In this document: positions 61,082 through 64,000 of the stretch, piece after piece | Layout of the letters: every line of letters begins with the position of its first letter | Position numbering within the stretch: position 1 is the stretch's first letter | DNA from: Sphingomonas cannabina | GTDB lineage: Bacteria > Pseudomonadota > Alphaproteobacteria > Sphingomonadales > Sphingomonadaceae | Direction of reading: 5' to 3' | DNA: 64,000 nucleotides | Assembly: GCF_021391395.1 (NCBI RefSeq) | Contig: NZ_CP090059.1 | Coordinates: 2,093,001-2,157,000, forward strand | Translations under genes and position numbers: made by a program | Notes under the pieces: generated by a model | Databases searched by the model: none | What the model was told of the DNA's origin: nothing | The model's input: the letters and a program-made list of their open reading frames with translations, nothing else

Positions 61082-61215
61082 TCAATCCTCCCCGCCAGGG
61101 GGAGGTGTCAGTCCCCGCGAAGGCGGGGACTGACGGAGGGGGAGGACAGCGACAAACTATCGGTCCCCCTCCGTCACGCTTCGCGTGCCACCTCCCCCTG
61201 GCAGGGGAGGATTGA
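61082..61215. repeat. Composite palindromic repeat, CCGCCAGGGGGAGG type
   Basis: Left unit TCAATCCTCCCCGCCAGGGG and inverted right unit CCCCCTGGCAGGGGAGGATTG flank inner segments GACGGAGGGGGAGGA and TCCCCCTCCGTCACGC; an extra small hairpin CAGTCCCCGCGAAGGCGGGG is inserted on the left. It lies between convergent genes and relates to the element at 7919. Confidence 0.87.
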
Positions 61216-61226
61216 AAGGAGGCGAA

Positions 61227-61766
61227 TCAGCGGCAGCGGACCTGGCTCTGCTGCTGGTCGATCGAGCGGCCGGCGAGCGCGCCGATCGCGCCGCCGAGCA
61301 GCGTGCCGACGGTGCGCGAATGGCCGCCGTCGATGACGTTGCCGAGGATGCCGCCGGCCGCGCCGCCGACGATCAGGCCGGTCGTGCCGTCGGAGCGCTT
61401 GCAGTAATAGCGGCCGTCCTCGCCGGCGTAGACGCGGTCCTCGGGACGCAGCACGCGTTCCTCGGTGCCGGGGCGATAGTAGCGGGCGGGATCATAGCCG
61501 CCTTCGTCGCGGTCGTCGGCATAGGGATCGGGTGCGCGGCGATAGCCATCGCTCGGAGGCGGGTAGCCGCCGTCGCGCTGACGCGCGGCGACATAGCGGT
61601 CCACCGCATCGCGATAGGCCTGATATTCGCGGTCGAACCGCTCCTGCGCCTGATCGAAGCGCTGTTGCTCGGCGGCGGTCTGCGCGGCGGCTGGAGTGGC
61701 GAGAGCCGTGCCCGCGGCGGCAGTGGCGGCGAGCAGGGCGGCGTGGATCATGCGCATGGGTCTCAT
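61227..61766 (-). CDS. Glycine-zipper 2TM-domain protein
   Basis: The protein has 179 residues from ATG 61766; ATG 61757 also fits the signal peptide MIHAALLAATAAAGTALATP. A helical region rich in Glu/Gln/Arg (EQQRFDQAQERFDREYQAYR), a Tyr/Pro/Asp-rich segment and a C-terminal glycine zipper pair (GLIVGGAAGGILGNVIDGG and VGTLLGGAIGALAGRSID) follow. The last part matches the glycine-zipper 2TM family found in outer-membrane or periplasmic proteins that may insert into membranes. It ends QVRCR. Function is unknown. Confidence 0.8.
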   Translation of the reverse strand: MRPMRMIHAALLAATAAAGTALATPAAAQTAAEQQRFDQAQERFDREYQAYRDAVDRYVAARQRDGGYPPPSDGYRRAPDPYADDRDEGGYDPARYYRPGTEERVLRPEDRVYAGEDGRYYCKRSDGTTGLIVGGAAGGILGNVIDGGHSRTVGTLLGGAIGALAGRSIDQQQSQVRCR

Positions 61767-61956
61767 ATCCTCTTCGGTGCCCGGACGCCCGGGTACGGCG
61801 GTGAGGATAATAGCCGAAACCAAGATGATTGCTGAACGATCTTGGCGGCAAGCACGATGCAATCGGCGGCTGTCGCGGCGATCGGGCGGCTTGGCGATCG
61901 AGGAAATAATCGTACAAACTATTGCTGCAACGCAGCATAGCGGTTACATATTGGCT

Positions 61957-62316
61957 ATGTACCTGACCGACGCCTCTCCTGCTGCGACCGCGCCCGTCAA
62001 TCCGACTGCGCCGATCCTGGAAGCGATCGTCCGCCAGCGCTGCCTGGCGGCGACCTATAATCGTGCGGACATCGTCGTCGCGCCGCACGTTCTCTATACG
62101 CGGCACGGCGAGCTCTATGTCGATGCGGTGACCATCTCCCGCAACATGGTGATGGTGCGTGAGCCCAAGCTCGCCACGTTCAAGCTGACCGGTCTGGGCG
62201 GGCTGCGGGTGACGGAGCGGCCGTTCGAGCTCAGCGGCCTGTTCGATTCCGAGCTGGAGAAATATGCCGGCGTGACCTTGATGAAGGTGGAACCGATCGC
62301 GCAATCGGCGAGTTGA
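61957..62316 (+). CDS. Hypothetical protein, WYL-like pattern
   Basis: This 119-residue cytoplasmic protein has natural composition and no signal or membrane helix. The core HVLYTRHGELYVDAVTISRN and KLATFKLTGLGGLRVTERPF resembles the beta-barrel part of WYL domains, which sense ligands in bacterial regulators, but no helix-turn-helix is present and the key W-Y-L triad is not clear. This match is a weak visual one. The ATG at 61957 is used because longer versions read into a neighbouring region. Function is unknown. Confidence 0.65.
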   Translation: MYLTDASPAATAPVNPTAPILEAIVRQRCLAATYNRADIVVAPHVLYTRHGELYVDAVTISRNMVMVREPKLATFKLTGLGGLRVTERPFELSGLFDSELEKYAGVTLMKVEPIAQSAS

Positions 62317-62489
62317 CGATCGCCAAGGTGCTTGTCGGAGGGAGCCGCCGACATGCTTGTGGTCAGGTCCTGTTCGGGTTATGTCTGAATTGTAGCGTGC
62401 AAATATCTGTTTCCGGATGGGACCGCCGGGTAACCAAGGCAGTGGAGCGCGTTACACATTGCTGAGGTTCAACTGTCGAAGGGGTCTTT

Positions 62490-62735
62490 ATGCGTATTAG
62501 ACTTTTGACTTCTGCAGCGATTGCGCTGTCCCTCGTTGCCACGCCCGTGCTTGCCAATCCGGCGGCGCGTCTGTCGGTTGCCAATTCGCCGCAGGTGCGT
62601 GCGTCGTCGAACGTCGACGGCAAGAGCCGTCTCACCGGCAGCGCCTGGATCGGTGTGGTCGCCGCGCTCGCGGTCGGTGCCGGCGCGGTTGTGCTTGCAC
62701 TCACCACCGACGACGACGATTCCGACAGCAACTGA
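62490..62735 (+). CDS. Small secreted or membrane-anchored protein
   Basis: This 81-residue protein has a signal peptide (MRIRLLTSAAIALSLVATPV, cleavage after VLANPA), a short polar part, one hydrophobic segment (AWIGVVAALAVGAGAVVLAL) and an acidic tail TTDDDDSDSN. The gene has an AAGGGG site five bases before ATG and is followed by an intrinsic-type terminator, so it is likely expressed alone. It resembles small sphingomonad proteins of the same layout that I recall, without known function. Confidence 0.72.
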   Translation: MRIRLLTSAAIALSLVATPVLANPAARLSVANSPQVRASSNVDGKSRLTGSAWIGVVAALAVGAGAVVLALTTDDDDSDSN

Positions 62736-62756
62736 TCGGTTAGCGTCGTAGAATTC

Positions 62757-62787
62757 GGGGGCCGTCGGTTTCCGGCGGCCCCTTTCT
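62757..62787 (+). terminator. Intrinsic terminator after the small secreted-protein gene
   Basis: GGGGCCGTCGG and CCGGCGGCCCC form an 11-bp stem with one G-T wobble and a 3-base loop TTT, followed directly by TTTCTATGG. It lies 22 bases past the stop codon at 62735, in the same direction as the gene. Confidence 0.72.
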
Positions 62788-62842
62788 ATGGTCTGGGGCG
62801 GGTCGACATTTGGGCTGAGGTCTTCCTTAGTCCGGTTCCCAG

Positions 62843-62950
62843 CCGTCACCCCGGACTTGTTCCGGGGTCCACAGGGCCTCGCAGGCCGCGCTCAAACCTT
62901 TGTCCGGTCCTTGCCTCCCGGTGGACCCCGGAACAAGTCCGGGGTGACGG
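62843..62950. repeat. Composite palindromic repeat, GTCACCCCGGACTTG type
   Basis: Left unit CCGTCACCCCGGACTTGTTC and inverted right unit ending AACAAGTCCGGGGTGACGG have nearly perfect complementarity. It lies between the small secreted-protein gene and the convergent helicase gene. Confidence 0.88.
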
Positions 62951-63013
62951 TGAAGAGGGTTGAGATGTCAGTCACCCCAGATCGAGCAGGCGGTTCGCGG
63001 TGAGCGCTCGTCG

Positions 63014-64000
63014 TCAGCTCGCCGTCACGAAGCTGTCCATCACCCGCTTCCGCCCGGCCATCTCGAAATCGATCTCCAGCTTGTTGCCCTCGATCTCGGC
63101 AATGGTGCCGTAGCCGAACTTCTGGTGGAACACGCGCTGGCCCAATGACAGGTCGTCGCGCCCCTTGTTGCCGAGGCTGACCGCGCTCGATGTAGCCTCG
63201 CGGACGCGGACCGGCTCGCGGGTGAAGGTGCGGCTGGTCCAGTCGCCGCCGGGCTTGCTGCCGAGCGTACCCGCGGCGCGCTGCCAGCCGGGGCCGCGGC
63301 CGGTGCCCCGGCCCACGTCGGCAAAGGGATCGCCGCGCTCGCTCCAGTTGGCGCGCCACAGGCTCTCGCCGCCGGACATGGTGGTCTCCTCGGCGACATG
63401 CGCCTTGGGCAGCTCGCCAATGAAGCGGCTCGGGATCGAGCTGGTCCACTGGCCGTAGATGCGGCGGTTGGCGGCGTGGAGGATCACCGCGCGGCGGCGC
63501 GCGCGGGTGATCGCGACATAGGCGAGGCGGCGCTCCTCCTCCAGCGATGCGAGCCCGCCCTCGTCGAGCGCGCGCTGCGAGGGGAACAGCCCCTCCTCCC
63601 AGCCGGCGAGGAAGACGGTGTCGAACTCCAGACCCTTGGCGGCGTGGATGGTCATGATCGTGACCTTTGCCCCCTCGTCGGCGGCATCGTTGTCCATCAC
63701 CAGGCTGACGTGTTCGAGGAAGGCGCCGAGGCTCTCATACTCCTCCATCGCACGGATGAGCTCGTTGAGGTTCTCCAGGCGGCCGGCGGCCTCGGCCGAG
63801 CGGTCGGCCTGCCACATCGCGGTGTAACCGCTCTCGTCGAGGATCTGGCGGGCGAGCTCGGGGTGGGGGAGCTGCTCCACCTTCTCGCGCCAGCGGGCGA
63901 AATCGCCGACCAGGTTGCCGAGCGACTTGCGGGCGGCGCCCGTCATCTCGTCGGTGTCCAGGATGCGCGCGGCGGCGATGGAGAGCGGAACGCGTTCGGC
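63014..64000 (-). CDS. UvrD/PcrA-type DNA helicase, C-terminal part (truncated by window edge)
   Basis: The reading frame is open through the right edge of the window, so only the C-terminal about 328 residues are seen. Helicase motifs V-VI are clear in TIMTIHAAKGLEFDTVFLAG and RRLAYVAITRARRRAV. The tail GQRVFHQKFGYGTIAEIEGN is the Tudor-like C-terminal domain found in PcrA/UvrD, which binds RNA polymerase. The protein unwinds DNA in repair and in removing stalled complexes. Whether it is UvrD or another paralogue such as Rep cannot be decided without the N-terminal part. Confidence 0.92.
   Translation of the reverse strand, partial: AERVPLSIAAARILDTDEMTGAARKSLGNLVGDFARWREKVEQLPHPELARQILDESGYTAMWQADRSAEAAGRLENLNELIRAMEEYESLGAFLEHVSLVMDNDAADEGAKVTIMTIHAAKGLEFDTVFLAGWEEGLFPSQRALDEGGLASLEEERRLAYVAITRARRRAVILHAANRRIYGQWTSSIPSRFIGELPKAHVAEETTMSGGESLWRANWSERGDPFADVGRGTGRGPGWQRAAGTLGSKPGGDWTSRTFTREPVRVREATSSAVSLGNKGRDDLSLGQRVFHQKFGYGTIAEIEGNKLEIDFEMAGRKRVMDSFVTAS

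Overview
This is a GC-rich chromosomal segment from an alphaproteobacterium, most likely a sphingomonad (Sphingomonas or a close relative). I base this on the gene content (a PopZ-like DUF2497 protein beside a TolC porin and a divergent PIMT, a TonB-dependent receptor, a DUF885 lipoprotein, a DUF6356 protein), the high-GC codon use, and many intergenic palindromic repeats of the kind seen in these genomes. The genus is an inference. No strain can be named from the sequence.

Layout. Positions 1-2765 look like the end of an integrated island: a FitA/FitB-type toxin-antitoxin pair, a small uncharacterised ORF and a large serine recombinase whose last codons run antisense into a tRNA-Arg(UCU) gene. 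From 2893 onward the content is chromosomal. 2.9-7.3 kb carries a queuosine-precursor-type transporter, a small membrane protein, and a purine cluster (purC, purS, purQ) interrupted by a Slam-like outer-membrane protein. 7.3-8.2 kb is a gene-poor gap with a purC-side terminator hairpin, an 11-bp tandem array and two palindromic repeats. 8.2-16.6 kb holds popZ-like, tolC, pcm, tRNA-Cys, a PqqD-like protein with a phytoene-dehydrogenase-like oxidoreductase, cysS and a 2-hydroxyacid dehydrogenase. 16.6-24.8 kb holds valS, a MATE exporter, hemB, a GNAT acetyltransferase and a membrane-fused spermidine-synthase-like protein.

25-33.3 kb is almost entirely minus strand: tRNA-Arg(ACG), an FAD/NAD(P) protein, small membrane proteins, and a tight run rppH - DUF481 - M20 hydrolase - astA - astB that suggests arginine catabolism by the succinyltransferase route. 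33.4-41.2 kb has an esterase, a histone-deacetylase-family protein, the two-subunit 2-oxoacid:ferredoxin oxidoreductase (with a small CPCC-type gene wedged between its subunits), a cyclopropane-fatty-acid synthase and a beta-lactamase-fold hydrolase. 41.3-52.9 kb has an SDR, purF, a DUF7218-like protein, an MFS carrier, hisI, a MerR regulator with an acyl-CoA dehydrogenase, a SleB hydrolase, cysK and another MFS carrier. 53-64 kb has a DUF885 lipoprotein, a DHA2-type MFS exporter, a DUF985 cupin, a large TonB-dependent receptor, a chloroperoxidase-like hydrolase, several small unknown proteins, and the 3' part of a uvrD/pcrA helicase cut by the window edge.

The most unusual non-coding feature is the density of composite palindromic repeats: sixteen loci of at least five sequence types in 64 kb, nearly all intergenic, one of which has been translated into the tail of the deacetylase-family protein. 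No CRISPR array, rRNA, insertion sequence or transposase was found. No clearly new multi-gene system is proven here. The best candidates for follow-up are the recombinase/tRNA junction, the 11-bp array with the purC-side hairpin, the PqqD-oxidoreductase group and the CPCC gene within the kor operon.
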